In this document: positions 18,817-26,529 of the stretch, piece after piece | Numbering within the stretch: position 1 is the first letter of the stretch | How the letters are laid out: the number at the start of each line of letters is the position of its first letter | NCBI GenBank assembly: GCA_016874735.1 | Contig: VGTI01000003.1 | Location: 1-64,000, forward strand | Direction: 5' to 3' | DNA: 64,000 nucleotides | Source of the DNA: Deltaproteobacteria bacterium | GTDB lineage: Bacteria; Bdellovibrionota_B; Oligoflexia; Oligoflexales; CAIYRB01 | Notes under the pieces: generated by a model | What the model saw: only the letters and a program-made list of their open reading frames with translations | Database searches by the model: none | Told to the model about the DNA's origin: nothing | Program-made: the position numbers and the translations under genes

Positions 18817-19590
18817 ATGGGCCCAAAACTGCCGAAGTTGAGCGTCGCTTGTTTCTTCATCTCCGTAACCTCTGCGGCATACGCCGCTCCAGTGATCGAA
18901 TCTAATGACAGATTAGAGGTTAATTGGAGCGCACTCAGGCTGCGTTATTACGGAGAAGCCAGCCCAGGTTCGGGCAGTGAAGACCTTAAGTCGGCTGAAA
19001 AAAAAGCCTGGCGCGACGGGTTAAACTACGCCAATGATGTCATCAGGAACTTAAACATTGCAGCCAACGAGCACTTCTCGCAAACGCCCGAAAAGTTGGC
19101 TGAGGACGCGAAACTTGCTGCCCACCAAGTCTCCACGGGAACTTCCTCGGTCAGCACCACTTATTTTGCCGATGGTACGGTTCGAGTTAATTTAGAAAGT
19201 TCGCTGCCCAAGGCCCTAGAGAGTTCTGCAATCCACTTCCGTCAAAAAGAGGCTCCCGAACCGACCATGACCGAACATACGGGCATCATCTTGGCGCCAG
19301 ACCATCCGGTCAAGCCAAGGCCAAATTATCAGGTTGTAGATGAAGAAGGTAAAATCCTCTTTGATGTCAGGGACATGGCGCAAGCCTCTTATAATCGCCG
19401 CCTGATGGGGCGATGGTACAGGAAACCAAGTCCGGCAGAAATCAGTGAGGCCGTCGGAAAAAACCCTTTAACGATTCCCGTTCAGGTTAAGGACGGCAAG
19501 TTCCTAGTTCAACGTGAAATTTGGGATAAAGCTACCGAAGGGCATAAATCTCTACTGGTCAGCGGTATAATTGCGATTGCGCTGCCCTGA
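18817..19590 (+). CDS. Secreted protein of unknown function
   Basis: 257 residues from the ATG at 18817, chosen because TTGAGGAG lies just upstream and a signal peptide (basic start, hydrophobic core, Ala-Tyr-Ala-Ala cleavage near residue 23) begins there. The mature part starts 'VIESNDRLEVNWSALRLRYYGEA' (positions only about 24-46). It is followed by an amphipathic helix with 'KSAEKKAWRDGLNYAND', a pattern seen in LPP20/FlgT-like periplasmic proteins. Family membership is not certain. It lies 54 bases after the phosphatase gene and 90 bases before rpmI. Confidence 0.7.
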   Translation: MGPKLPKLSVACFFISVTSAAYAAPVIESNDRLEVNWSALRLRYYGEASPGSGSEDLKSAEKKAWRDGLNYANDVIRNLNIAANEHFSQTPEKLAEDAKLAAHQVSTGTSSVSTTYFADGTVRVNLESSLPKALESSAIHFRQKEAPEPTMTEHTGIILAPDHPVKPRPNYQVVDEEGKILFDVRDMAQASYNRRLMGRWYRKPSPAEISEAVGKNPLTIPVQVKDGKFLVQREIWDKATEGHKSLLVSGIIAIALP

Positions 19591-19679
19591 AATAATGTGA
19601 TACCTCCTTCTTCCTCAAAGTTGAACGATCTGTTGGATGGGTCTGTTTAACATTTCTGCTGGAAGTAGAGGCAGTTGCG

Positions 19680-19880
19680 ATGTCGTACAAAGTCAAAACT
19701 CGGAAAGCCGCGGCAAAACGCTTCAAGGTCAAGCCATCTGGTAAGGTCAAGCGTGCAAAAGCGGGTAAGCGCCACATTCTAACCAAGAAGGCGCGCAATC
19801 GGAAAAACAAGCTGAAGAAGCCGGCCTACGTGCACCCGTCGAATTTGAGTCGGGTACTCCCGTGTTTGCCGAACGGATAA
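19680..19880 (+). CDS. rpmI: 50S ribosomal protein L35
   Basis: A 66-residue, highly basic protein with the L35 pattern '[14 protein letters not shown]...[31 protein letters not shown]' (positions 4-51). The ATG follows a GGAAGTAGAGGC site. It is followed 20 bases later by rplT, the usual pairing. infC, the normal first gene of this operon, is absent: the upstream gene encodes a secreted protein. Confidence 0.97.
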   Translation: MSYKVKTRKAAAKRFKVKPSGKVKRAKAGKRHILTKKARNRKNKLKKPAYVHPSNLSRVLPCLPNG

Positions 19881-19900
19881 GTTGAGAGGATAGGAAATCC

Positions 19901-20260
19901 ATGACCCGCGCCAAGAGGGGCTTTAAAGCCCGTAGAAGAAGAAAAAAGATCCTAGCACTAGCAAGCGGCTTTAGGGGCTCGCGGAAGAATCGCTTCCGCA
20001 CGGCTATCCACGTGGTCCGCAGAGCTCTGAAGTTCTCTTACCGCGACCGTCGCGCAAGGAAAGGTGATTTCCGTCAGCTGTGGATCGTTCGCATTAATGC
20101 CGCTGCACGCGCAGCCGGTATGAAGTATTCAGAATTTATGTTTGGCTTGAAAAAGCGCGGCATCACCCTGGATAGGTCGGTTTTGGCTGAACTGGCTCTA
20201 CACGATGAAACGGCGTTTTCGAAGTTAGTTCAGGAAGCTAAAACAGCTCTGGCTAAGTAA
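19901..20260 (+). CDS. rplT: 50S ribosomal protein L20
   Basis: 119 residues, basic N-terminus 'MTRAKRGFKARRRRKKIL' and the globular 'RQLWIVRINAAARAAGMKYSEF' segment (about 60-81) identify L20. It binds 23S rRNA early in 50S assembly and often represses its own operon. GAGAGGA lies upstream of the ATG. The operon ends at the strong hairpin terminator at 20285. Confidence 0.98.
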   Translation: MTRAKRGFKARRRRKKILALASGFRGSRKNRFRTAIHVVRRALKFSYRDRRARKGDFRQLWIVRINAAARAAGMKYSEFMFGLKKRGITLDRSVLAELALHDETAFSKLVQEAKTALAK

Positions 20261-20284
20261 GATCTGCTGTTAGCTTAAAACAAA

Positions 20285-20316
20285 GCGCCCGGCCTTGGTT
20301 AAGGCCGGGCGCTTTT
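20285..20316 (+). terminator. Rho-independent terminator of rpmI-rplT
   Basis: A perfect 12-bp stem GCGCCCGGCCTT / AAGGCCGGGCGC (20285-20296 and 20301-20312) with a GGTT loop, followed by TTTTG. It lies 24 bases after the rplT stop. Confidence 0.95.
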
Positions 20317-20355
20317 GTTTAAACACTGCTCATATCTTTAGCTCATGCCAAGGAA

Positions 20356-20430
20356 TGGCGGTCCCGTCGGGATTCGAACCCAAAACGCCGCCTTCGGAGG
20401 GCGGAATGATATCCTTTTCACCACGGAACC
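20356..20430 (-). tRNA. tRNA-Arg (anticodon CCG)
   Basis: Reading leftwards from 20430, a full cloverleaf folds. The acceptor GGTTCCG pairs with CGGGACC (T-G wobble), and CCA is encoded at 20356-20358. The anticodon stem is CCGCC/GGCGG with loop C-T-CCG-A-A, and the T-loop TTCGAAT sits in a TTGGG/CCCGA stem. Anticodon CCG reads CGG arginine codons. Confidence 0.95.
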
Positions 20431-20458
20431 ATACAACCCATCCATGAGTTGCCGATCC

Positions 20459-20487
20459 CATGTACCAGTCAGACTGCTAATTGACAA
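20459..20487 (-). promoter_or_regulatory. Candidate tRNA-Arg promoter
   Basis: On the minus strand, TTGTCA (20482-20487) is separated by 17 bases from TACATG (20459-20464), about 30 bases before the tRNA 5' end. The same AT-rich spot gives TTGACA on the plus strand (20481-20486), a possible -35 for the divergent mutase gene, but no good -10 follows it. Confidence 0.5.
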
Positions 20488-20564
20488 GGTCTAAATGCTG
20501 TTTTTCCTGTGTTTTCCGTTGTTAAGAGGTCTATGATGGAGTTCGAGGTAAGGGAGGCGCGCCA

Positions 20565-22736
20565 ATGGCAGAGAAATACAAAACCGGAGCGAAAAACCTT
20601 AGTGACTGGACTTCGCAAGCTTCTAAAGAGGTTGGAGTTGACGTCGCTACCATAAAGGCAAGCAACACACCAGCCGGCATTGAAATCAAAAAACTATATA
20701 CCGAAGCCGATCTTAAGGGCGTGGAGCATCTTGATACATTGCCTGGTTTCGCTCCTTTTACCCGTGGGCCGCGGGCCACTATGTATACCGTTCACCCTTG
20801 GACGTTACGTCAATACGCAGGATTTTCGACTGCAGAGGAATCGAATGCCTTCTACCGCAAGAACCTTGCGGCAGGTCAAAAGGGACTCAGCGTTGCTTTC
20901 GATTTAGCAACCCATCGTGGATACGACTCCGATCATCCTAGGGTGGTCGGCGATGTGGGAAAAGCAGGAGTCGCTATTGACTCCGTCGAAGATATGAAGA
21001 TTTTGTTCGACGGCATACCGCTTGGCGACATGAGCGTTTCAATGACAATGAACGGTGCTGTTCTCCCTGTCATGGCCGCCTATATCGTCGCGGCTGAGGA
21101 GCAAGGAGTTCACCAAGCTGACCTCAAAGGCACCATTCAAAACGACATCCTCAAAGAGTATATGGTGCGAAACACCTACATCTACCCTCCGGAGCCCTCT
21201 ATCAGGATCGTAGCCGACATTATTGAGTATACCAGTAAGTCGATGCCAAAATTTAACAGCATAAGCATCAGTGGCTATCACATGCAGGAGGCTGGAGCCG
21301 ACTCGGCTTTGGAATTAGCGTTCACTCTTGCAGACGGTATCGAATACGTCAGAACTGCACTAGCAAGAGGTCTCAGTGTTGATCAGTTCGCTCCGCGACT
21401 CTCCTTCTTCTTCGGCACTGGCATGAACTTTTTCATGGAGATCGCCAAGCTTCGCGCAGCCAGAACCCTTTGGCATGAGCTCATGCTGCAATTTCAGCCG
21501 AAAGACCCTCGTTCATCGATACTCCGCACCCATTGCCAAACATCTGGCTATTCACTCACTGAACAAGACCCGTACAATAATATCATTAGGACTACCGTCG
21601 AGGCCATGGCAGCGGTACTAGGGGGCACCCAGTCTCTGCACACTAACGCTTTCGACGAAGCCATCGCCCTGCCATCGGCGTTTTCGGCTCATTTAGCGCG
21701 CAATACGCAGCTTATACTGCAGCACGAAACCGACCTGACCACCACGGTAGATCCTTTCGGTGGTAGTTATTTCATAGAACGATTGACCCAGGACTTAGTC
21801 GATAAAGCTCGGATGATAATCGAGGAGGTCGAAGGTTTTGGTGGCATGGTCAAGGCTATTTCGACAGGTATGCCCAAACTGCGGATTGAAGCGGCAGCAG
21901 CAAGGAAACAAGCTAGGATTGATAGTGGTACCGATGTCATCGTAGGCGTAAACAAGTTCCAGCGTGATCTGAGTACTGACGACGAAAATTTCGACGTATT
22001 AGTTGTTGATAATGCTGCCGTCAGAGAGCGACAATTGGCTCGCCTTGCTAAAATCAAGCGAGAGAGAAATCAGGCTAAGGTTGATCAAGCCCTGGACGGC
22101 CTCCGATTGGCGGCCAGAGATCCAGAGCAAAACTTATTGGCTTTTGCCATTGAGGCCATACGGGTCCGAGCCACTGTCGGAGAAATTTCAGAGGCATTAG
22201 CTGATGTCTATGGTCGATACCGCGCCATCAATCAAACTGTGAGCGCCGTGTATTTATCTGCTTATGCTGATAAAAATGAGGGGGCCGTCGTGCTGGCTGA
22301 AGTCAAAACTCTAGTCGAAACATTTATTGAGCGAGAAGGTCGCCGACCACGGATCCTCATAGTCAAGCTTGGACAAGATGGCCATGATCGAGGCGCGAAG
22401 GTCATTGCAACCGGGCTTGCCGATCTCGGATTTGACGTAGATATCGGTCCACTATTTCAAACACCCGAAGAAGCCGCTAAACAAGCTATTGAATGCGATG
22501 CTCACGTTGTGGGAATTTCATCTCAAGCCGCAGGCCATCGCACTCTGGTACCTCAGTTGATCACCGCATTAAACGCTGCGGATGCATCTGAAATTAGAGT
22601 GGTCGTCGGTGGCGTCATCCCCCAACAAGACTACGAATTCCTAAAGAAGAGCGGAGTGATGGATATATTTGGACCTGGTTCGCCAATTCCTGAGTGCGCT
22701 AGAACAATCGTAAAATCGCTACTGAAACAACCATAA
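20565..22736 (+). CDS. Methylmalonyl-CoA mutase, single-chain type
   Basis: A 723-residue coenzyme-B12 enzyme that interconverts methylmalonyl-CoA and succinyl-CoA. The N-terminal TIM-barrel substrate domain includes '[23 protein letters not shown]' (about residues 70-92) and '[10 protein letters not shown]'. The C-terminal cobalamin domain has '[15 protein letters not shown]' (~600-614), with the cobalt-ligating His of DxHxxG. Length matches the large-subunit (MutB/ScpA) type, which in most bacteria pairs with MutA or acts as a homodimer. No small subunit gene is adjacent. AAGGGAGG precedes the ATG. The MeaB chaperone gene follows after 8 bases. Confidence 0.97.
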   Translation: MAEKYKTGAKNLSDWTSQASKEVGVDVATIKASNTPAGIEIKKLYTEADLKGVEHLDTLPGFAPFTRGPRATMYTVHPWTLRQYAGFSTAEESNAFYRKNLAAGQKGLSVAFDLATHRGYDSDHPRVVGDVGKAGVAIDSVEDMKILFDGIPLGDMSVSMTMNGAVLPVMAAYIVAAEEQGVHQADLKGTIQNDILKEYMVRNTYIYPPEPSIRIVADIIEYTSKSMPKFNSISISGYHMQEAGADSALELAFTLADGIEYVRTALARGLSVDQFAPRLSFFFGTGMNFFMEIAKLRAARTLWHELMLQFQPKDPRSSILRTHCQTSGYSLTEQDPYNNIIRTTVEAMAAVLGGTQSLHTNAFDEAIALPSAFSAHLARNTQLILQHETDLTTTVDPFGGSYFIERLTQDLVDKARMIIEEVEGFGGMVKAISTGMPKLRIEAAAARKQARIDSGTDVIVGVNKFQRDLSTDDENFDVLVVDNAAVRERQLARLAKIKRERNQAKVDQALDGLRLAARDPEQNLLAFAIEAIRVRATVGEISEALADVYGRYRAINQTVSAVYLSAYADKNEGAVVLAEVKTLVETFIEREGRRPRILIVKLGQDGHDRGAKVIATGLADLGFDVDIGPLFQTPEEAAKQAIECDAHVVGISSQAAGHRTLVPQLITALNAADASEIRVVVGGVIPQQDYEFLKKSGVMDIFGPGSPIPECARTIVKSLLKQP

Positions 22737-22744
22737 GTGTAGCA

Positions 22745-23716
22745 ATGACAACCAGTACAGAGACACTTATAGCCGGCGTGCTGACAGGCCAGACCAAATC
22801 TCTGGCCAAAGCTATCACTTTGCTTGAGACATCGAGAGCCGATCAAAGACAATTAGCTGATCAACTGCTCACCGCTCTACTTCCCCATAGTGGTCGTTCT
22901 CTGCGAATCGCGATTAGCGGGCCACCAGGAGTTGGAAAAAGCACGTTCATCGAGGCATTCGGAGAACATTTGCTCAAATCTGGCCATCGTCTTGCCGTGC
23001 TGGCGATTGACCCCTCGTCTCCTGTATCAGGGGGCAGTATTATGGGTGATCGACTAAGAATGGAGAATTTAGCCAAATCTTCCGATGCTTTTATACGTCC
23101 CTCACCTAGCTCCGGTATGCTTGGCGGCACTGCTCGGCGCACGAGAGAAACCATCATCGCCTGCGAAGCTGCAGGATTTGATGTAATTTGCATAGAAACT
23201 GTAGGTGTTGGTCAAAGCGAAACTTTAGCCGCTAGTATGACTGATTTGTTTATTTTACTTTCACTCCCAAATTCTGGAGATGAAGTACAAGGAATCAAGC
23301 GCGGAATTTTAGAGCTTGCTGATTTCGTTGTAATCACCAAGGCAGATGGGGCATCGAAACAGGCTGCCGAGCTCGCCAAATTTCAAATTGAGCAAGCATT
23401 AATGTTAACCCGCCATGACAGTAAATTCCCCCCTCAAGTCTCGACTGTAAGCAGCATACAGGGCAGGGGGATCAAAGAGCTATATAACGCCGTCGCTGAA
23501 ACTGCCGCGAAGCTTAGACTCACAGATGATTTCGCAAAAAAAAGACGCAACCAAGCAATCGCCTGGTTCCGTTCTGCATTTATAGAACATGTCATCGCGG
23601 ATGCTGATCGGAAGCTCCAGACTCTAGCTGCCGCAGTGCTTGATGATGTTGCCAAAGGCAAGATTGCACCAAGTATTGCGGCTGCTAAATTGGCAGCGAC
23701 TATAATCAGTAAATGA
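22745..23716 (+). CDS. meaB: Methylmalonyl-CoA mutase-associated GTPase MeaB
   Basis: A 323-residue G3E-family P-loop GTPase that loads and protects the cobalamin cofactor of the mutase. P-loop 'GPPGVGKST' (about residues 58-66), 'LAIDPSSPVSGGSIMGDRLRM', 'IETVGVGQSE' and the 'ITKADG' base-recognition motif are all present. It begins 8 bases after the mutase stop, giving a two-gene operon. Older annotation names such as ArgK refer to the same family. Confidence 0.96.
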   Translation: MTTSTETLIAGVLTGQTKSLAKAITLLETSRADQRQLADQLLTALLPHSGRSLRIAISGPPGVGKSTFIEAFGEHLLKSGHRLAVLAIDPSSPVSGGSIMGDRLRMENLAKSSDAFIRPSPSSGMLGGTARRTRETIIACEAAGFDVICIETVGVGQSETLAASMTDLFILLSLPNSGDEVQGIKRGILELADFVVITKADGASKQAAELAKFQIEQALMLTRHDSKFPPQVSTVSSIQGRGIKELYNAVAETAAKLRLTDDFAKKRRNQAIAWFRSAFIEHVIADADRKLQTLAAAVLDDVAKGKIAPSIAAAKLAATIISK

Positions 23717-23722
23717 AAATAT

Positions 23723-25156
23723 TCATTTATGCTGAATGCGCGACCAATAGACTTCGTAGTCAAATTTGGGTGAGTGCTGCTTATTATGGCAACCAGTGCA
23801 TATAGCCCTATCTGGTTTTTTGACACCCCGCTCCCGCTGCGGATTATTAATATGGCTGCGCCGGGCGCCATGGCAGCTCTCACATTGGACATTTGCAAAC
23901 TGAGGACTCGACTCCGCACTGACGTATCCACCTGGCTCGTTGGCGCCAAGCACATGACATCCAATACATGCTGGATCCTCGTGCTTGTTCTTGTCTTGTA
24001 GGGTTTTCAGAGCATGGGCGTGTTTTGTAGCTAAATAAATTTTATACGCGTCCGGATGACAAGCTCCACAGGATTCGGCGCCCGCGAAAGCTGAGTTTTT
24101 CAGCTGCGTCTGCCTATTAGCTGCCGACTTACGAAACTCATCCCTGGCAGCCTCACTGTACTGCGCATAGATATCGTCAACAGCAGTACTTTCTGCTGCG
24201 ATAGAGGGATCGAGCCACGTGATTTGCTTACCCTCACGAAGCCAATCCGGGATGGTGGCAATCTTAGGGTCGTGTTTTGGTTTTGCCAGCAGAGCTGCCA
24301 AGCTTGGGGCCTCTGCAATCTGCAATCTCCCCCCCCTCAGAAGACCTTGTCCTGCTAGGGGGACCATCTGAACCACCGGCGTAAGCATTCGCTTTAACCT
24401 CGCCTCTTGGCGACGGTCATCAGCCCCAGGTATCGCCTCCAGCTTGGCGGTGTTAGAGCTAATGATCGTTGTGAATAGTCCACAATCAATGACCTGTCGT
24501 AGCTCTGGATCACTGCCCGCAAACAAAAGAATACGGTGATCGCCACTGTGTGACGACAGGACTTTTCTCCATCTGTCGAGGAGTTCCTTGTTGAGACCTT
24601 CAAATACTGACGTCGATATGGCAGGCTGCACATAACCCATTGCGACCCACCCACGACCAGTCAACTTTTCCTTAGCATATCTCCCTGCAATGTCAGACGT
24701 TACCGCGTTACTAAGCACAAAGGGTAACATCTGGTTTTTGTGTTCATCCACCCAAGTGGCGACCTCCGCTCGGCGAAAGAACTCCAACTCATTGAAAAGA
24801 ATGGCGTTTGGTCGAAGTCGCGCTTGGGCATCTAGAATAAACTTGGTCTTCAGAGCGGGCTCGGCTGGCAACGGAAGGGCGTTACCCAGGTCAAACAGCA
24901 GTAATTCTGGATAGATGGCCCGCTCGCGCGCAACTACAGTTGCCAATCGTCTTATGCCGCCAAGGTCGGTGCTTGGATCACATCCACACGGCTCTATGTG
25001 ACCACGCAAGTCTCCATAAGCAAGAAAACCGATATCAGACGGAGCAGCGGAGGCGAATGTTGTCAAGAGCGCTAATAATAGGTAGACCATGGCTTGTAAC
25101 CCGAGCAATCGACGACAGAGTTTATGACTCAAATCTGAGTTTAGTCGATTAAGCAT
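23723..25156 (-). CDS. Secreted multihaem cytochrome c fused to a UshA-like phosphoesterase region
   Basis: 477 residues from the ATG at 25156. A longer in-frame start at 25210 would overlap the divergent gene, and a start at 25090 is also possible. A signal peptide (VYLLLALLTTFASAAP) precedes 'GDLRGHIEPCGCDPSTDLGGIRRL', the N-terminal signature of the metallophosphatase/5'-nucleotidase-like proteins often joined to cytochromes. The C-terminal ~130 residues contain four CxxCH haem sites: CGACH, CIGCH, CESCH and CTGCH, the arrangement of cytochrome c554-type domains. The full set of metallophosphatase ligands is not clear, so catalysis is uncertain. Probably periplasmic or surface electron transfer. 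Confidence 0.85.
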   Translation of the reverse strand: MLNRLNSDLSHKLCRRLLGLQAMVYLLLALLTTFASAAPSDIGFLAYGDLRGHIEPCGCDPSTDLGGIRRLATVVARERAIYPELLLFDLGNALPLPAEPALKTKFILDAQARLRPNAILFNELEFFRRAEVATWVDEHKNQMLPFVLSNAVTSDIAGRYAKEKLTGRGWVAMGYVQPAISTSVFEGLNKELLDRWRKVLSSHSGDHRILLFAGSDPELRQVIDCGLFTTIISSNTAKLEAIPGADDRRQEARLKRMLTPVVQMVPLAGQGLLRGGRLQIAEAPSLAALLAKPKHDPKIATIPDWLREGKQITWLDPSIAAESTAVDDIYAQYSEAARDEFRKSAANRQTQLKNSAFAGAESCGACHPDAYKIYLATKHAHALKTLQDKNKHEDPACIGCHVLGANEPGGYVSAESSPQFANVQCESCHGARRSHINNPQRERGVKKPDRAICTGCHNKQHSPKFDYEVYWSRIQHK

Positions 25157-25179
25157 CGACCTGAAAGTAGGACATACAA

Positions 25180-25548
25180 GTGACAGGTATAAGATTGACA
25201 GAACGTGCAATTGAAGCTGTGCTTGAGCTTCAACGAGTCAACGCGCAATTCAGCGAGAGTATTCTACGGTTGTACATTGACGGCAAAGGGTGTGACGGAT
25301 TTTATTATGGGGTCACCTTTTCCGACCAACTTGAGGGCGACGTTGAGGTATTGACGAAACCAATAAGGGTGTTCATCGATCAAAATTCTTTAGAGTTTAT
25401 GAGAGATGCGATTATCGATTGGGTCGATGATGATCGCGGCAGAGGATTTTTGGTAGAAAATCCGCACCACGGCAAGTTTAGAGGTAAATTTTTCAAACGA
25501 CAGGCTTGGCAAGAAAAGCTCAGTTCTTCTTCTCAATCACCAATTTAG
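25180..25548 (+). CDS. IscA/ErpA-like protein lacking the C-terminal cysteine pair
   Basis: 122 residues, GTG start at 25180 with AAGTAGGA upstream. The fold pattern is that of A-type Fe-S carriers: 'IRLTERAIEAVLELQ' at the N-terminus and 'LRLYIDGKGCDGFYYGVTF' (about 32-50), retaining the first conserved Cys. The second motif, normally CGCGxSF near residue 100, reads H-G-K-F-R-G-K-F-F with no cysteine. Canonical cluster transfer therefore seems unlikely, or it uses other ligands. It is divergent from the cytochrome gene and its 3' end overlaps the next minus-strand gene by 29 bases. Confidence 0.75.
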   Translation: MTGIRLTERAIEAVLELQRVNAQFSESILRLYIDGKGCDGFYYGVTFSDQLEGDVEVLTKPIRVFIDQNSLEFMRDAIIDWVDDDRGRGFLVENPHHGKFRGKFFKRQAWQEKLSSSSQSPI

Positions 25549-26521
25549 TGCCAGGTGGAATGACTGTAACACCCTGGCCAAGAAATACGATGTCAAAAAT
25601 ACCGTATGGTCCGCGTGCTTCACGCAGTGATAACAAGCCAGCTCCAGCTCGTTCATTCGATTTTAAATTAAATTTTGCAGCCGAATCATTCACTGCCAAC
25701 GCTTGGACCTGAGGAATGTCGAGGGATCTCAACGTAGAACCGATGAGCACTTGATCACCTTTCTGATCGAGGACAATTCCGTCCCATCCGAGAGCCTCAA
25801 ACGTCCAAGCCACAAGGTCCTCGTTAGAGGTAATTTTGGGAGCCGGAGTTGCAAAAATCTGTACTGCTTTACTCGCCTCTAATCGAAATCCCTGCCATTC
25901 TCCGGCGTCTGGTGCAATCACGACCAAATCCGCACCTGATGAGGCAAAGACAGTCACCAGCCTATCCATGCTTGCATACTTACGCTTGTTTAACTTCATA
26001 TTCCATTCAGCACTGACCCCATTGACCGCAATCAAATTGGACTTGCCATTAAAACCCTCAAAATCGACTTGCATAAATTTGATTTGCTTGGGGGCCTTCG
26101 GATCCTTCGAGGTCAACTCGTTTAAGTTTTTTACGAAAATGACGCTCCGCGGCATCACGGAAGCCTTCGTACGGATTTCATTCAACCAAGTATCTATTGT
26201 GACGCCGGACGGCAAGGGCGCAGCGGTATCGGCCGTCGGCGCAGCACCGACTGGAGCCACGGCATTAGGATCGGCAACGGCTGCTGGAGCCACGGCATTA
26301 GGATCGGCAACGGCTGCTGGAGCCACGGCATTAGGATCGGCAACGGCTGCTGGAGCCACGGCATTAGGATCGGCGACGGCTGCTGGAGCCACGGCGTTAG
26401 GATCAGACACAGCTGTGTCCACCGGTATAGAAGAATCCTGGCCCGATGCAGCGGATGTTGCTGTCGATGCTAAGAACGCCACCAACAAGCTCGTCCCAAG
26501 TGAATTTTGTCCCCGCAGCAT
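25520..26521 (-). CDS. Secreted protein with an 11-residue tandem repeat
   Basis: 333 residues from the ATG at 26521. The open frame extends further upstream, but this start has GGTGAGG nearby and a signal peptide (LLVAFLASTATSAASG), and it begins 9 bases after the previous stop. After the signal come four and a half copies of an 11-residue unit D-P-N-A-V-A-P-A-A-V-A, then a linker. A ~220-residue domain with mixed strands follows; its middle contains 'DRLVTVFASSGADLVVIAPDAG' and its end 'GTKLVIEKKN'. I do not recognise it. It is the last gene of the three-gene run FecR-like, beta-barrel, this protein, and may be secreted or periplasmic. Confidence 0.72.
   Translation of the reverse strand: MLRGQNSLGTSLLVAFLASTATSAASGQDSSIPVDTAVSDPNAVAPAAVADPNAVAPAAVADPNAVAPAAVADPNAVAPAAVADPNAVAPVGAAPTADTAAPLPSGVTIDTWLNEIRTKASVMPRSVIFVKNLNELTSKDPKAPKQIKFMQVDFEGFNGKSNLIAVNGVSAEWNMKLNKRKYASMDRLVTVFASSGADLVVIAPDAGEWQGFRLEASKAVQIFATPAPKITSNEDLVAWTFEALGWDGIVLDQKGDQVLIGSTLRSLDIPQVQALAVNDSAAKFNLKSNERAGAGLLSLREARGPYGIFDIVFLGQGVTVIPPGTKLVIEKKN
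26251..26405. repeat. 33-bp in-frame tandem repeat
   Basis: Four nearly identical 33-base units (starting at 26251, 26284, 26317 and 26350) and a partial fifth to 26405 lie within the secreted protein gene. The unit begins CTGGAGCCACGGCATTAGG on the plus strand. The few differences between units are point changes (one A-to-G in unit 4, and changes in the partial copy). The unit length is a multiple of three, so copy number could vary without a frameshift. Confidence 0.97.
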
Positions 26522-26529
26522 GAAATGCC

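Noticed and set aside
23700-23735. AATGAA/TTCATT hairpin between meaB and the cytochrome gene as terminator
   Set aside because: Only 6 bp and A/T rich, no clear T-run.
26251-26405. Regular 33-bp repeats suggestive of a CRISPR array
   Set aside because: No spacers: units are contiguous and coding, with an 11-residue translation. No cas genes.
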